A DNA stretch of 64,000 bases from Levilinea sp. (GCA_029975215.1 JARKPO010000087.1:1-64000); one strand, 5' to 3'; numbered from the stretch's first letter, positions 41,738 through 51,443 are shown. Program-made: numbers and translations. The notes: a model not told the origin generated them from the letters alone.

Positions 41738-42831
41738 TGCCCCTGCCCGCCCGCATCCTCAACCTGCCGCCCTATGCCCCCGTGGAGCCGCTGGACGTGC
41801 TTTCGGCGCGCTGGGGACGGCCGGTGGACTCTCTGGTCAAGCTGGACGCCAACGAGAACCCCTACGGCCCCGCGCCGCGCGTGCGGCAGGCGCTGGCCGA
41901 GCTGCCCTGGGTGAATATCTACCCCGACCCCGAAAGCCGCGCCCTACGCGCCGCCCTGGCGGATTTCACCGGCGTGCCCGCCGAATTTCTCCTGGCGGGG
42001 GCGGGCGCGGACGAGCTGATCGACCTGCTGCTACGCGTCTTGCTGGAACCCGGCGACCGGGCAGCCGTGTGCTCGCCGACCTTCGGCATGTACGCCTTCG
42101 GGGCACGCCTGAACGCCGGTCATGAGATGGATATCCCCCGCCGTGCGGATTTTTCCCTGGATCTGCCTGCCCTGCAGGCCGTATGCGCGCAGCAGCGGCC
42201 CAAAGTGCTCTTTTTGGCCAACCCCAACAACCCCGACGGTCAGCTCCTGACCGCAGAGGAGATCGAAACCCTGCTGGCGCTGCCCACCCTGGTGGTGCTG
42301 GATGAAGCTTACATCGAATTCAGCCACAGCCCCAGCCTGGGCGCAGCCCGCTCCTGCATCCAGCAGGTGCCTCAGCGCGATAATTTGATCGTGCTGCGCA
42401 CATTCAGCAAATGGGCGGGGCTGGCCGGGCTGCGGGTGGGCTACGGGGCCTTTCCAGGCTGGCTGCTGCCCGCTTTGTGGAAAGCCAAACAGCCCTACAA
42501 TGTCAACATCGCAGCCAGCGCCGCCGCCCTGGCCTCGCTGGAAGAGCGCGTCCTGCTGGGTGAGCGTGTGGGGCAGATCTGCGCGGAACGCGAACGCCTG
42601 CGCCAGGCCCTGAGCGCCTTCCCCGGCCTGGAACCGCTGCCAAGCGCGGCCAATTTCATCCTCTGCCACGTGTCGGCCCGCCCGGCGGCCGAGCTGCACC
42701 AGGCCTTGCTGGAACGCGGCATTCTGGTGCGGCGCTACGCCACTCCCCGCCTGCAAAATTACCTGCGTATCAGCGTGGGCCGTCCGCAAGACAGCCGCGC
42801 CCTGCTGGACGCACTGGAGGAACTGCTATGA
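41734..42831 (+). CDS. hisC: Histidinol-phosphate aminotransferase
   Basis: 365 residues, class I/II aminotransferase. KLDANENPYGPAPRV at the N-terminus, NPNNPDGQLL, VLDEAYIEFS and RTFSKWAGLAGLRVGYG (PLP lysine) are HisC motifs. It converts imidazole-acetol phosphate to histidinol phosphate. The ATG overlaps the hisD stop as ATGA; the same frame is open upstream to 41437 but inside hisD and without family similarity. Confidence 0.95.
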   Translation: MMPLPARILNLPPYAPVEPLDVLSARWGRPVDSLVKLDANENPYGPAPRVRQALAELPWVNIYPDPESRALRAALADFTGVPAEFLLAGAGADELIDLLLRVLLEPGDRAAVCSPTFGMYAFGARLNAGHEMDIPRRADFSLDLPALQAVCAQQRPKVLFLANPNNPDGQLLTAEEIETLLALPTLVVLDEAYIEFSHSPSLGAARSCIQQVPQRDNLIVLRTFSKWAGLAGLRVGYGAFPGWLLPALWKAKQPYNVNIAASAAALASLEERVLLGERVGQICAERERLRQALSAFPGLEPLPSAANFILCHVSARPAAELHQALLERGILVRRYATPRLQNYLRISVGRPQDSRALLDALEELL

Positions 42832-43439
42832 CCCTTTCCCCTGAGCCTGACCGCACGGCCGAGGTGCGGCGCACAACCGCCGAAACCGATATCACCGTGC
42901 GCATCAATTTGGACGGCAGCGGCCAGCACAAGCTCTCCACCGGCGTCGGCTTTTTGGATCACATGCTGGCGCAGCTGGCCTGCCACAGCCTGGTGGACAT
43001 CGAGGTACAGGCGCGCGGCGATCTGCACATTGACGCTCACCACACAGTGGAAGACTGCGCCCTGGCCCTGGGCAGCGCCTTCCACCAGGCCCTGGGGGCG
43101 CGCACCGGAATCCAGCGCATGGCCTCGGCCTGGGTACCGATGGATGAAGCCCTGGCCTTCGCCGCCCTCGATTTTTCCGGTCGGGGGGTGGCGGTAATCG
43201 AGGCCGAATTCAGCGCGCCCAGCCTGGGCAGCCTGCCCACCAGCCTGATCGCCCACTTTTTGGACTCCTTCGCGCGCGAAGCCGGGGTGAACCTGCACGC
43301 GCGCATCTGCGCCGGGCGCGACGATCACCACAAGGCCGAGGCCCTGTTTAAGGCCCTGGCGCGCGCCGTGCGCGAGGCTGTGCAGCGCGACCCGCGCCGC
43401 GCGGGCATTCCCTCTACGAAAGGCAGACTGCAGCCATGA
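42828..43439 (+). CDS. hisB: Imidazoleglycerol-phosphate dehydratase
   Basis: 203 residues, monofunctional. AEVRRTTAETDITVRINLDGSG, GVGFLDHMLAQLACHS, DAHHTVEDCALALG and GRDDHHKAEALFKAL carry the two HHxxE-type manganese sites. No phosphatase domain is fused, so histidinol-phosphate phosphatase (hisN/hisJ type) must be encoded elsewhere. Overlaps hisC and hisH by 4 bp each. Confidence 0.96.
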   Translation: MTLSPEPDRTAEVRRTTAETDITVRINLDGSGQHKLSTGVGFLDHMLAQLACHSLVDIEVQARGDLHIDAHHTVEDCALALGSAFHQALGARTGIQRMASAWVPMDEALAFAALDFSGRGVAVIEAEFSAPSLGSLPTSLIAHFLDSFAREAGVNLHARICAGRDDHHKAEALFKALARAVREAVQRDPRRAGIPSTKGRLQP

Positions 43440-44053
43440 ACCCGCGCCGAGTCTCTTTGATTGACGCTGGAACGGGCAATCTGCGTTCGGTGGAAAAAGC
43501 CCTGCGCGCCCTGGGGGCTGAGATTGAAGCCGTGCGCCGCCCCGAAGATCTGCGCCCTGGGCAGCGCATCCTGCTGCCGGGGGTGGGGGCCTTCGCCAGC
43601 TTTATGGCCGGGCTGCGCGCCGCCGGGTTGGATCGGGCCGTGCGGCAGGCCGTGCAGCGCGGCGACCCGCTGCTGGGCATCTGCGTGGGCATGCAGGCCC
43701 TCTTTGAAAGCAGCGAAGAAATGGGCGAATGTGCCGGGCTGGGGCTGCTGCCGGGCCGCGTGCAGCGCTTCCCCGACCTGCCGGGGCTCAAAATTCCCCA
43801 CACCGGCTGGAACAGCCTGCACCAGACCCGGCCCAGCCCCCTGCTGGATGGGCTGGGGGAAGAGCCTTACGTGTACTATAACCACAGCTACCTGTGCCAG
43901 GCCGCACCAGAAGACGAGGCCGCCGAAAGCCTGTACGGCCAGGCCTTTGCCAGCGTGGTGCAGCGCGGACGTTTGTACGGCGTGCAGTTTCACCCCGAAA
44001 AGAGTCAGCGGGTGGGGCTGCGGTTTCTGGATAACTTTCTGACCCAAGGATGA
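43436..44053 (+). CDS. hisH: Imidazole glycerol phosphate synthase glutaminase subunit
   Basis: 205 residues, class I glutamine amidotransferase. LIDAGTGNLRSVEKAL, LGICVGMQALFESSEE (nucleophile Cys) and VQFHPEKSQ (His-Glu) form the catalytic triad. It supplies ammonia to HisF. The ATG overlaps the hisB stop. Confidence 0.96.
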   Translation: MNPRRVSLIDAGTGNLRSVEKALRALGAEIEAVRRPEDLRPGQRILLPGVGAFASFMAGLRAAGLDRAVRQAVQRGDPLLGICVGMQALFESSEEMGECAGLGLLPGRVQRFPDLPGLKIPHTGWNSLHQTRPSPLLDGLGEEPYVYYNHSYLCQAAPEDEAAESLYGQAFASVVQRGRLYGVQFHPEKSQRVGLRFLDNFLTQG

Positions 44054-44061
44054 GGTGAATC

Positions 44062-44808
44062 ATGAGCGTTTTTATTCCCTTCCCCGCCATTGACCTGCGC
44101 CGCGGACAGGTGGTGCGGCTGCGCGGCGGCGCGCCCGGCAGTGAAACCGTCTTCAGCAGCGACCCGGCCGAATGCGCCCGGCGCTGGATTGAGGCCGGAG
44201 CGCACTGGCTACATGTGGTGAATCTGGACGGCGCCTTTGGCGAAGACGATGACGCCAACCGCACCGCCCTGGGCGGCATCATCAAAACCGCTGCAGAACT
44301 GGGCGCAGCCGTGCAGTTCGGCGGCGGCCTGCGCACCGAAGAGGCCGTGCGCGCCGCCCTGGAAGCCGGGGTGCAGCGCGCCGTTTTGGGCACCAGCGCG
44401 GTGGAAAACCCCGATATGCTGGCGGGCGTGCTGGATCGCTGGGGGCCAGAGCGCATCGCCGCGGGTGTGGACGCGCGCGAGGGGGTGGTGTATGTGCGCG
44501 GCTGGCGCACGGGCAGCGGCTTTGATCCCCTGTCGGTGGCCCGCCGCCTGCAGGACGCGGGTGTGCGCTGGGTGCTGTATACCGACATCGCCCGCGACGG
44601 GCTGAACCAGGGGCTGAACCTGAGCGTGGCTCAAAGCCTGGCCAGCGGCACCGCCCTGAATGTGGTCGCTTCTGGGGGCGTGCGCAGCCTGAGCGAGGTG
44701 GAAGAAGCTCGCCGCGCTGGCCTGGCGGGCGTCATCGTGGGGCGCGCCCTGTACACCGGCCAGATGGACCCCCAGGCGCTGTTTGCCCTGGAGACGCCCG
44801 CATGTTAG
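44062..44808 (+). CDS. hisA: ProFAR isomerase
   Basis: 248 residues, (beta-alpha)8 barrel. [18 protein letters not shown] carries the N-terminal catalytic Asp, [15 protein letters not shown] the second Asp, and [33 protein letters not shown] the phosphate-binding end. It isomerises ProFAR to PRFAR. GGATGAGG precedes the ATG. Its end overlaps hisF by 7 bp. Confidence 0.95.
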   Translation: MSVFIPFPAIDLRRGQVVRLRGGAPGSETVFSSDPAECARRWIEAGAHWLHVVNLDGAFGEDDDANRTALGGIIKTAAELGAAVQFGGGLRTEEAVRAALEAGVQRAVLGTSAVENPDMLAGVLDRWGPERIAAGVDAREGVVYVRGWRTGSGFDPLSVARRLQDAGVRWVLYTDIARDGLNQGLNLSVAQSLASGTALNVVASGGVRSLSEVEEARRAGLAGVIVGRALYTGQMDPQALFALETPAC

Positions 44809-45569
44809 CCCGCCGCATCATCCCCTGCCTGGATATTCACGCCGGCCGGGTGGTGAAAGGGGTCAACTTTGTCCACCTGCGCGACGCCGGTGATGCCGTG
44901 GAACAGGCCGCGGCCTACGATCAGGCGGGGGCGGATGAACTGGTCTTTCTGGATATCAGCGCCACGGTGGAGGGTCGCGACACGATGGTGCAGGTGGTGG
45001 AGCGCGTGGCCGAGCGGGTGTTCATGCCGCTGACGGTGGGTGGCGGCATCCGCACGGTGGAAGATATGCGCCGCCTACTGCTGGCCGGGGCCGACAAAAT
45101 CAGCCTGAATTCCGCCGCCGTGCGTAGCCCGCAGCTGATCGCCGCGGGGGCCGAGCGCTTCGGCAGCCAGTGTATGGTGCTGGCGGTGGACGCGCGCCAG
45201 CACAGCCCAGGCCGCTGGCGGGTGGTGATTGACGGCGGGCGCACCGACACCAGCCTGGACGTGGTGGACTGGTGTCAGCAGGCCGTGGCCCTGGGCGCAG
45301 GGGAGATTCTCTTAACCAGCATGGACCGCGACGGGACCCTGGCGGGCTACGACCTGGCGCTGACCCACACCGTGGCCCAGGCCGTGCCCGTGCCCCTCAT
45401 CGCCTCGGGCGGGGCGGGGCGCTGGCAGGATTTTGCCGATGTGCTTTCCAGCGGCGGTGCGGATGCGGCCCTGGCGGCCTCGCTGTTTCATGACGGCGTG
45501 CTGGCCATCGGCGACCTCAAGCAGCGGCTGGCCGAAGCTGGCTTGCCGGTGCGGCGGGAGGTGCGGTGA
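44802..45569 (+). CDS. hisF: Imidazole glycerol phosphate synthase cyclase subunit
   Basis: 255 residues. [20 protein letters not shown] (Asp11) and MVLAVDARQ (Asp130) are the catalytic residues, [29 protein letters not shown] and [12 protein letters not shown] the phosphate sites. With HisH it closes the imidazole ring and releases AICAR. Overlaps hisI as TGATG. Confidence 0.96.
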   Translation: MLARRIIPCLDIHAGRVVKGVNFVHLRDAGDAVEQAAAYDQAGADELVFLDISATVEGRDTMVQVVERVAERVFMPLTVGGGIRTVEDMRRLLLAGADKISLNSAAVRSPQLIAAGAERFGSQCMVLAVDARQHSPGRWRVVIDGGRTDTSLDVVDWCQQAVALGAGEILLTSMDRDGTLAGYDLALTHTVAQAVPVPLIASGGAGRWQDFADVLSSGGADAALAASLFHDGVLAIGDLKQRLAEAGLPVRREVR

Positions 45570-45901
45570 TGCCCCCCATTCAATTTGACGACCGCGGGCT
45601 GATCCCCGCCGTATTGCAGGACGCCGACAGCGGCCAGGTGCTGATGTTGGCCTGGATGAACGCAGAAGCCCTGCGGCAGACCCAGGCGCGCGGGCAGGTG
45701 GTCTTTTGGTCGCGCAGCCGCCAGGAATTGTGGCACAAAGGGGCCACCAGCGGCCATACCATGCAGGTGGTGGAGCTGCGCCTGGACTGCGACAGCGACG
45801 CCCTGCTGGTGCGCGTACGCCCGAATGGTCCGGCCTGTCACACCGGCGCGGTCAGCTGTTTCTTTCAATCCCTGCCTACTCAGCCGCAGAATGAGGAGTG
45901 A
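45569..45901 (+). CDS. hisI: Phosphoribosyl-AMP cyclohydrolase
   Basis: 110 residues, single domain. [36 protein letters not shown] and [12 protein letters not shown]...[11 protein letters not shown] give the zinc Cys residues. It opens the purine ring of PR-AMP. ATG 45569 overlaps the hisF stop. HisE is a separate gene, unlike the fused HisIE of enterobacteria. Confidence 0.95.
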   Translation: MPPIQFDDRGLIPAVLQDADSGQVLMLAWMNAEALRQTQARGQVVFWSRSRQELWHKGATSGHTMQVVELRLDCDSDALLVRVRPNGPACHTGAVSCFFQSLPTQPQNEE

Positions 45902-45903
45902 GC

Positions 45904-46182
45904 ATGAACATCAACCAATTATTTGCTGTCATCCAGGCGCGGCGCAGCGCCCCGCCGGAAGAATCCTACACCGCCCGCCTGACGGCCGCCGGGGAAGATG
46001 AAATCTTAAAGAAAGTGGGGGAAGAAGCCGTGGAAGTGATTCTGGCGGCCAAAGGACAGGGGCAGGCCCGCCTGGTGGAGGAACTGGCCGACCTCACCTA
46101 TCACGCCCTGGTGCTGCTGGCCGTGCGCGGGCTGACCCCCCAGGATGTGGAGGCTGAGCTGGCCCGCCGCCACGCAGGTTAG
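45904..46182 (+). CDS. hisE: Phosphoribosyl-ATP pyrophosphatase
   Basis: 92 residues, all-alpha MazG-like fold. [21 protein letters not shown] and [21 protein letters not shown] contain the magnesium-binding acidic residues. It removes pyrophosphate from PR-ATP. AATGAGGAG precedes ATG 45904. Last gene of the operon; its stop overlaps the convergent DUF3592 gene by 4 bp. Confidence 0.95.
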   Translation: MNINQLFAVIQARRSAPPEESYTARLTAAGEDEILKKVGEEAVEVILAAKGQGQARLVEELADLTYHALVLLAVRGLTPQDVEAELARRHAG

Positions 46183-46547
46183 ATCTCTAAACAGCACTCA
46201 TGTGGGTCTTTAGGGTTGTAATGCACCACCACCCGCCGCCCCACCGGGTAACGGCGCAGTACGCGCTGCATTTCGGCTTTGGTTCCGCTCATCACCGGCT
46301 GATCCCAGCGCAGACGTTCGCCCCGGTAAATAAAATGGCCTACGCTGAATTCGTAGGCGATGTGGGCGCGGTAAGCCCCCGAGTTGTCTCCCAACCAGCG
46401 TTCGATGACCGCATGGGTGATGTGCCCGTGGGTGGTGGGCCAGGCAGAGCGCGGGTTCAGGCGCTCCCAAATATAGAGCAGCAGCCGCACAAAGATCACG
46501 GCCAGCACAAGAATACCAGCAACCAGCAAGAGGGTGAATGAATCCAC
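46179..46547 (-). CDS. DUF3592 membrane protein
   Basis: 122 residues. An N-terminal membrane helix ([22 protein letters not shown]) is followed by a small beta domain: [31 protein letters not shown] and [23 protein letters not shown] are the DUF3592 pattern. Function unknown. GGAGG is six bases before GTG 46547; the open frame further upstream is not supported. A TATAAT at 46605-46610 (minus) gives a leader of about 50 nt. Confidence 0.82.
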   Translation of the reverse strand: MDSFTLLLVAGILVLAVIFVRLLLYIWERLNPRSAWPTTHGHITHAVIERWLGDNSGAYRAHIAYEFSVGHFIYRGERLRWDQPVMSGTKAEMQRVLRRYPVGRRVVVHYNPKDPHECCLEI

Positions 46548-46604
46548 GGCGTCCCTCCGGGCGAAAGCGGTTGTGCGGGTGTGTATATGTGTATGTGCAT
46601 CTGT

Positions 46605-46610
46605 ATTATA
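46605..46610 (-). promoter_or_regulatory. -10 box of the DUF3592 gene
   Basis: Perfect TATAAT on the minus strand; no good -35 at the usual distance. Confidence 0.45.
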
Positions 46611-46739
46611 GCGCGCAGAAATCCGCGCCGTACCGGTCAATTTGGTCAGGGCGCCCCTCCAATCGGCATTTATGGGTACACTTAAGGGGTGGGGGCTTTT
46701 GTAGCCAAGAGGCCAGGCGTTTAGCTCAGAGGAGGATGG

Positions 46740-48314
46740 ATGAAAATAGCCCAAAAAACGTGGCGGATCGGGCGGGTGGGGGGCACCGAAATCCACCTGC
46801 ACATTTCAATGCTGTTGGTGATTCCACTCATGTACTTCCTGTTCCGTCCGCAGGTGTGGGAAGATGTGCTGATTGATAGTGTCTGGGCGCTGGGGCTGTT
46901 TGCTTCCATTCTGCTGCACGAACTGGGTCACGCGCTGACCGCCCAGGCCTTTCAGATTGAGGTGAAAAAGATCGTCTTGTGGCCGCTGGGCGGCATCACC
47001 CAGTTGAGCAGCGGGGCTAAGAAACCCTGGCAGCGATTTTTCATCTCGGCGGCTGGGCCGGCAGTGAGCCTGGGTCTGGCGGGGGCCTTTTGGGCAGCCC
47101 ACATCTTCTCCACCGTGCCGATTGAATGGTATTTGGTGGAGAATCTTTGGAAGCTGCGTCTGCACAGCCTGCTCAGCGTGCTGGCGTTGACGAACGGCAT
47201 TCTGACGGTCTTTAATCTGCTGCCCATCTTCCCATTGGACGGCGGCGGCATGCTGCACGCCCTGGGTGAAGGCCTGTTCGGCCGGCGCACCGCCAACGTG
47301 ATCAGCCTGGTGGTGGGCCTGCCCATCCTCATCGGGTTGGTAGCCTTGAGCCTGACCCAGCGCGACTACGTCATGCTGCTGTTTTGCGTTTTGATGGCCC
47401 TGGGGCTGGCCAGTCTGAACCCGCATTCGCAGCGCTGGCTGGCCCTGGCGGTGAATTACCTCTTCCGCCGTTCCGGTTATCACTATATGCAGGAGGATTT
47501 CGACGCCTCCATTCAAATTTACACACAGAAACTGACCGCCCAGCCCCAAGATGTGAACAGCCGCCTGGCACGCAGCCTGGCCTATACCAACCTGGGGGAG
47601 ATCGCCCAGGCCAAAGCGGATGTGGAACAGGTGCTGCAAATGGACCCCCAAAACGCTGTGGCGCTGGAACTGCGCGGGGAAATGTTTGCGATGGACAAAG
47701 ATTACCCAACCGCCCTGGAGCACTACCAGCAGGTGAAAGCCCTCAAGCCCGATTGGGGGGTGCCCTACCTGGACGCAGGCGGAGCATACCTGGATCAAGG
47801 CGACCCCGCGGCAGCCCTGCGCGAGCTGGATCAGGCCGTTGCGATGATGCCGGAGTTTGCCCTGGGCTATCTGGTGCGCTCCATCGCCCATTTTCATCTG
47901 GGAGATCGGGCCGCCGCTCACCGCGATCAAGCCGAGACCCTGAAAATCTCCCCCCAGCAGGCGCTGACCATCAACGAAGTCAACCTGACCCTGTACCGCA
48001 ACAAGCTGGATTGGGCGCTGGATTTCTTCGGCTGGGTGCTGGAAAAATACCCCAAACAGTGGATGGCCTACCAGGGGCGGGGGGATGCGCTGGCAGTGAA
48101 TGGGCAGGAGGAGCAGGCGCTGGATGATTACAACCAGGCTGTCCAATTGGCCCCGCAGCAGCCGGTGCTGTATTTGCGGCGGGGGGCGGCGTACCAACGC
48201 CTGGGCCGCGTGGAAGAGGCCCGCCAGGATTTTCAGCAGGTGTTGGCGCTCAAAGCCAAATCCCACCTGCGCCGCCGGGCTGAGGAGCAGTTGGGGTTGA
48301 TGACGACAGGATAG
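46740..48314 (+). CDS. Site-2-protease-like M50 peptidase fused to TPR repeats
   Basis: 524 residues. Residues ~1-235 are a membrane metalloprotease: ASILLHELGHALTAQAF holds the HELGH zinc motif and NLLPIFPLDGGGMLHAL the FPLDGG third ligand motif. Residues ~245-520 are about eight TPR units (e.g. SLAYTNLGEIAQAKADVEQVLQMDPQNA) on the cytosolic side. The protease part resembles the Rip3/SpoIVFB-like class that usually carries CBS domains; here TPRs take their place. It may cleave a membrane-bound anti-sigma factor or similar, with the TPRs recruiting substrate. GGAGG is four bases before the ATG. Confidence 0.88.
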   Translation: MKIAQKTWRIGRVGGTEIHLHISMLLVIPLMYFLFRPQVWEDVLIDSVWALGLFASILLHELGHALTAQAFQIEVKKIVLWPLGGITQLSSGAKKPWQRFFISAAGPAVSLGLAGAFWAAHIFSTVPIEWYLVENLWKLRLHSLLSVLALTNGILTVFNLLPIFPLDGGGMLHALGEGLFGRRTANVISLVVGLPILIGLVALSLTQRDYVMLLFCVLMALGLASLNPHSQRWLALAVNYLFRRSGYHYMQEDFDASIQIYTQKLTAQPQDVNSRLARSLAYTNLGEIAQAKADVEQVLQMDPQNAVALELRGEMFAMDKDYPTALEHYQQVKALKPDWGVPYLDAGGAYLDQGDPAAALRELDQAVAMMPEFALGYLVRSIAHFHLGDRAAAHRDQAETLKISPQQALTINEVNLTLYRNKLDWALDFFGWVLEKYPKQWMAYQGRGDALAVNGQEEQALDDYNQAVQLAPQQPVLYLRRGAAYQRLGRVEEARQDFQQVLALKAKSHLRRRAEEQLGLMTTG

Positions 48315-48342
48315 ATCCGCAGATAACGCAGCTTTTGCAGAT
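48314..48342 (+). repeat. Dispersed CGCAGAT-type repeat, copy 2
   Basis: GATCCGCAGATAACGCAG followed by CTTTTGCAGAT, 26 of 29 identical to 34391-34419. Lies directly after the M50-TPR stop codon. Confidence 0.6.
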
Positions 48343-48372
48343 GGGGAGAACTTGGCCAATTGGGTTAAATGC

Positions 48373-48402
48373 GCCTGGGGTTGGTAGAGGCCAACCCCAG
48401 GC
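48373..48402 (-). terminator. Terminator of the sugar importer operon
   Basis: GCCTGGGGTTGG pairs with CCAACCCCAGGC (12 bp, 6-nt loop); on the minus strand it is followed by GCATTTAACC. It lies 29 bp after the last permease gene. Confidence 0.7.
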
Positions 48403-48430
48403 TAACAGCGTAGAACCACCCCGATGTATT

Positions 48431-49654
48431 TTAACCTTTGACACCCGAGGACATGGCGCTTTCGATGAAGAAGCGCTGCCCCAGGATAAAGAGGATCATG
48501 GGCGGCAGGATGGAAATGGCCGCACCGGCCAGGATGATATTGCCCTGATCCGACGCCCGACCGCGCAGCATGTTCAGCGTCAGGGTCAAGACGTGGTTGT
48601 CGTAATTGCCCGTGTTAATGATCACCAGCGGCCAGAAGAAGCTGTTCCAGGCATACAGGAAGGTGAAGGTGGCCAGGGTGGCCAGGGCCGGGGCGGCCGC
48701 GGGCAGAAAGATGCGCCACAGAATTTGCAGGCGCGAGGCCCCGTCAATCAGCGCGGCTTCCTCTATCTCTTTCGGCACGGTGATGAAAAACTGGCGCATG
48801 AGGAAGGTGCCGTAGGCCGTGAACACCCAGGGGAAAATCAAGGCCGCAAGGCTGTCTACCCACCCAAATAATACCATCAATTGATACAAAGGGATGATGA
48901 GCATTACGAAGGGGATCATCATCGTGCCCAGATAGACCACAAAGAGCTTGTCGCGCCCCGGGAAACGCAGGCGGGCAAAGGCATAGCCGCCCAGCACCGA
49001 GGTGGTCACCTGCCCAATGACCACAAAGAGGGTCACCAGGGTGGTGTTGGTCAGACTGCGGCCCATGTTCTCCAGGGTCATCACACGCACGTAGTTTTCC
49101 GGGTGCCAGGTGATGCGGTTGACAGGTTCACTCTTGCGCACATTTTGAAAGACTTCTTCGCTGGGGTTATCGGGATTAATAAAACGTCCCAGGGCAGTTT
49201 TGCCCACCTGCACCATCGCAACGATCTGCCCATTCACGGGCACATCCAGCAGGGGCTGTTCCTGGCCGTCCACCACAGCGGTTTGGCCGTTGGGAACCGC
49301 CAGGTCCAGCGGCACCGCCACGGTTTGGTCCAGCGCATCGGGGCGCGCATACACCCCCGCGGGAACCGTCTGCTGAGCCAGGGCAAAGGCGAACCGCTGC
49401 CCGTCCTTTTCTACGTAGTACATCGGCAGAGGTTCAGGATACCCTTCCACCTGGACGGTGGATTGTTCGCGCGGGAAGAAGCGCGGGGGATAGTTATAGG
49501 TATCGTCCGGCGTCTTCAGCGACGTGGCAAACATATATAAGAAAGGGAAGAGCATCACCAGGGCAAAAGCCGAAAGGACGATGTAGGCCAGGGCGTTGGT
49601 CAGCCAGCGGCCCCACTGCGATTTGGAAGGGGAATGGAAGCGGGATGAGTTCAT
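48431..49654 (-). CDS. Sugar ABC transporter permease, MalG-like
   Basis: 407 residues, longer than the usual ~280. The first helix (IVLSAFALVMLFPFLYMFATSLKTP) is followed by a ~140-residue extracytoplasmic insert (about residues 45-185) before the remaining five helices. The coupling loop EIEEAALIDGASRLQILWRIFLPAAAPALATLA is the EAA motif. It forms the channel with the MalF-like partner 9 bp upstream. AGGAGGCCGCC precedes the ATG. No ATPase gene is nearby, so a shared MsmX/UgpC-type ATPase is expected elsewhere. Confidence 0.92.
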   Translation of the reverse strand: MNSSRFHSPSKSQWGRWLTNALAYIVLSAFALVMLFPFLYMFATSLKTPDDTYNYPPRFFPREQSTVQVEGYPEPLPMYYVEKDGQRFAFALAQQTVPAGVYARPDALDQTVAVPLDLAVPNGQTAVVDGQEQPLLDVPVNGQIVAMVQVGKTALGRFINPDNPSEEVFQNVRKSEPVNRITWHPENYVRVMTLENMGRSLTNTTLVTLFVVIGQVTTSVLGGYAFARLRFPGRDKLFVVYLGTMMIPFVMLIIPLYQLMVLFGWVDSLAALIFPWVFTAYGTFLMRQFFITVPKEIEEAALIDGASRLQILWRIFLPAAAPALATLATFTFLYAWNSFFWPLVIINTGNYDNHVLTLTLNMLRGRASDQGNIILAGAAISILPPMILFILGQRFFIESAMSSGVKG

Positions 49655-49663
49655 GGCGGCCTC

Positions 49664-51346
49664 CTACATGTCGTACCCGCCGCCGGTGCGGCGCTGGTTG
49701 CGGAACTGCAGCAGGGTCACGAGGAAAATCACCGTGAACAGCACCCAGGCGATAGCGGCAGCATACCCCTGGCGGAAGCGCTGGAAACCGTTTTGATAGA
49801 GGTACAGCACAATCGTCAGGGTAGAATTGGCCGGAGCCCCCGGCGGGTTGGTCATGATAAAGACCTGTTCAAAGACCTGCATGGCTTGAATGGTGGTGGT
49901 GGTGATCACAAAAAACGTGGTGGGGGCCAGCAGCGGCAAGGTCATTTGCCAGAAGCGCGCCCAAGAGCCCGCGCCGTCCACCGTGGCGGCTTCGTAAATC
50001 TCTTTGGGGATGTTTTGCAGCCCCGCCAGGAACAGCACGGTGTTGAACCCCATCGTCTGCCAGGCAGACATGATCACAATGGCCAGCATGGAGGTGCGCG
50101 CCTCGGATAACCAGCGGATTTGCGGATCCACCAGGGCTGTCCCAAACGTGCCGTTGAAGAACGTCACCGCCAGGGTGATGAAATAATTGATGTAACCGAT
50201 GGAGGCATTGTACAGCCACTGCCAGATGAGGGCAATGCCCACGGTGGCGGCGATGGAGGGCACAAAGTAAATCGCACGGAAAATCTTCATGCCGGGGATT
50301 TTGCTGTTGAGGATATTGGCCAGCAGCAAGGCTGGGACGGCGCTGAGCGGCACGGTAAGGATCACAAACAAAAGGGTGTTGCGCAGCGAAATCCAGAACA
50401 GGGCATCTTTAGCCCCCAGCAGATATTCCTGACCAAAGAAATTGAAGCGCAGCAGCTCCGAAAAGACGGAGCCGTCCATGACCTCGGTCATCAACTGGCC
50501 CGCGTAGGCCAGCGGCTGCAAATTCAGGGTGAAGATGTTAGCGTAATTGCGCAGCCCAATGAAATTCTGGTTACCAAAGGCGTCCCAATCGGTGAGGGAG
50601 ACGAAGAAGGAAAACAGCAGCGGGAAGGCAAAGAAAATCAAAAAGCCGAGCAGATTGGGGGAGAGGAAGAGATAACCTTCCAGCGTTTCGGTTTGCGCGT
50701 TGCTGCGGTTCAGGGCAATTGCCGAATCCTCGCGCCACAGCGCCCAAACCATGAACCCAAACACCAGGCTCAGCAGCAGCGCAGCCGCAGCCGCAGGCTG
50801 GGCCAACTGGCGGGCCAGGAAAAGCAGCCCGTCCACCAGTCCCACAAGGAACAGAAAGACGGCAAAACTGGCCAGAGCCACATATTTGCCGATCTTCTTG
50901 AGCAAGATTTCCGTATCCATGCTGGCATGAAAACGGTCGCCGCTGGCGGAGATCAGGTAGCCCAGCAACACCCCGGCCAGCGCCCCCAAACCGCGTCCGA
51001 AGGTATCCGCCAGAGCATCCACGCCGGTAAAAACCCCCAAAACCTGAAAGAGTGCCAAAAGCGAGACAATAAAACCAAGGTAATTGGTCACCAGTGATAA
51101 GGTGCGGCCCAGGCGTTTGCGCAGATGCAGAAACCAGGCCGCCGCCGCGGAAGCGCCAGTGAAAACCAATAACAACACCCCGGCGGTGATGCGCAGCCAG
51201 GTGGGCAAATTGAGAACAATCACCCCAACGGCGACCAGCGCCACCGCGGCCAGGCCCGCAAGCGCGGCGATGACATGCCAGAGGGTGACGGATTGGATCA
51301 AACGCTGGGTGAGACGCGCGGAACGCGCATCCAAAGCAGGGGTCAT
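49664..51346 (-). CDS. Sugar ABC transporter permease, MalF-like, with N-terminal membrane extension
   Basis: 560 residues. The C-terminal ~300 are a normal MalF-type permease (GYLFLSPNLLGFLIFFAFPLLFSFFVSLTDW; EAA loop IYEAATVDGAGSWARFWQMTLPLLAP). The first ~215 residues add about six extra membrane helices (e.g. VIAALAGLAAVALVAVGVIVL), larger than the three-helix P2 extension of classical MalF. GGAGG lies before ATG 51346, preferred over ATG 51361. It follows the binding-protein gene and a hairpin. Confidence 0.9.
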   Translation of the reverse strand: MTPALDARSARLTQRLIQSVTLWHVIAALAGLAAVALVAVGVIVLNLPTWLRITAGVLLLVFTGASAAAAWFLHLRKRLGRTLSLVTNYLGFIVSLLALFQVLGVFTGVDALADTFGRGLGALAGVLLGYLISASGDRFHASMDTEILLKKIGKYVALASFAVFLFLVGLVDGLLFLARQLAQPAAAAALLLSLVFGFMVWALWREDSAIALNRSNAQTETLEGYLFLSPNLLGFLIFFAFPLLFSFFVSLTDWDAFGNQNFIGLRNYANIFTLNLQPLAYAGQLMTEVMDGSVFSELLRFNFFGQEYLLGAKDALFWISLRNTLLFVILTVPLSAVPALLLANILNSKIPGMKIFRAIYFVPSIAATVGIALIWQWLYNASIGYINYFITLAVTFFNGTFGTALVDPQIRWLSEARTSMLAIVIMSAWQTMGFNTVLFLAGLQNIPKEIYEAATVDGAGSWARFWQMTLPLLAPTTFFVITTTTIQAMQVFEQVFIMTNPPGAPANSTLTIVLYLYQNGFQRFRQGYAAAIAWVLFTVIFLVTLLQFRNQRRTGGGYDM

Positions 51347-51443
51347 CGGACGGCCCTCCATAAAATTCGAAGAAGCTCACAAAACCAACAACGCTGTGCG
51401 GCAGTGCAGTACCAGTGGGGAATACAACGGTTCAAAGAAATTT

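Noticed and set aside
46806-48359. 517-residue open frame antisense to the M50-TPR gene
   Set aside because: Gln/His-rich shadow of the TPR coding strand; no start context and the sense gene has intact motifs.
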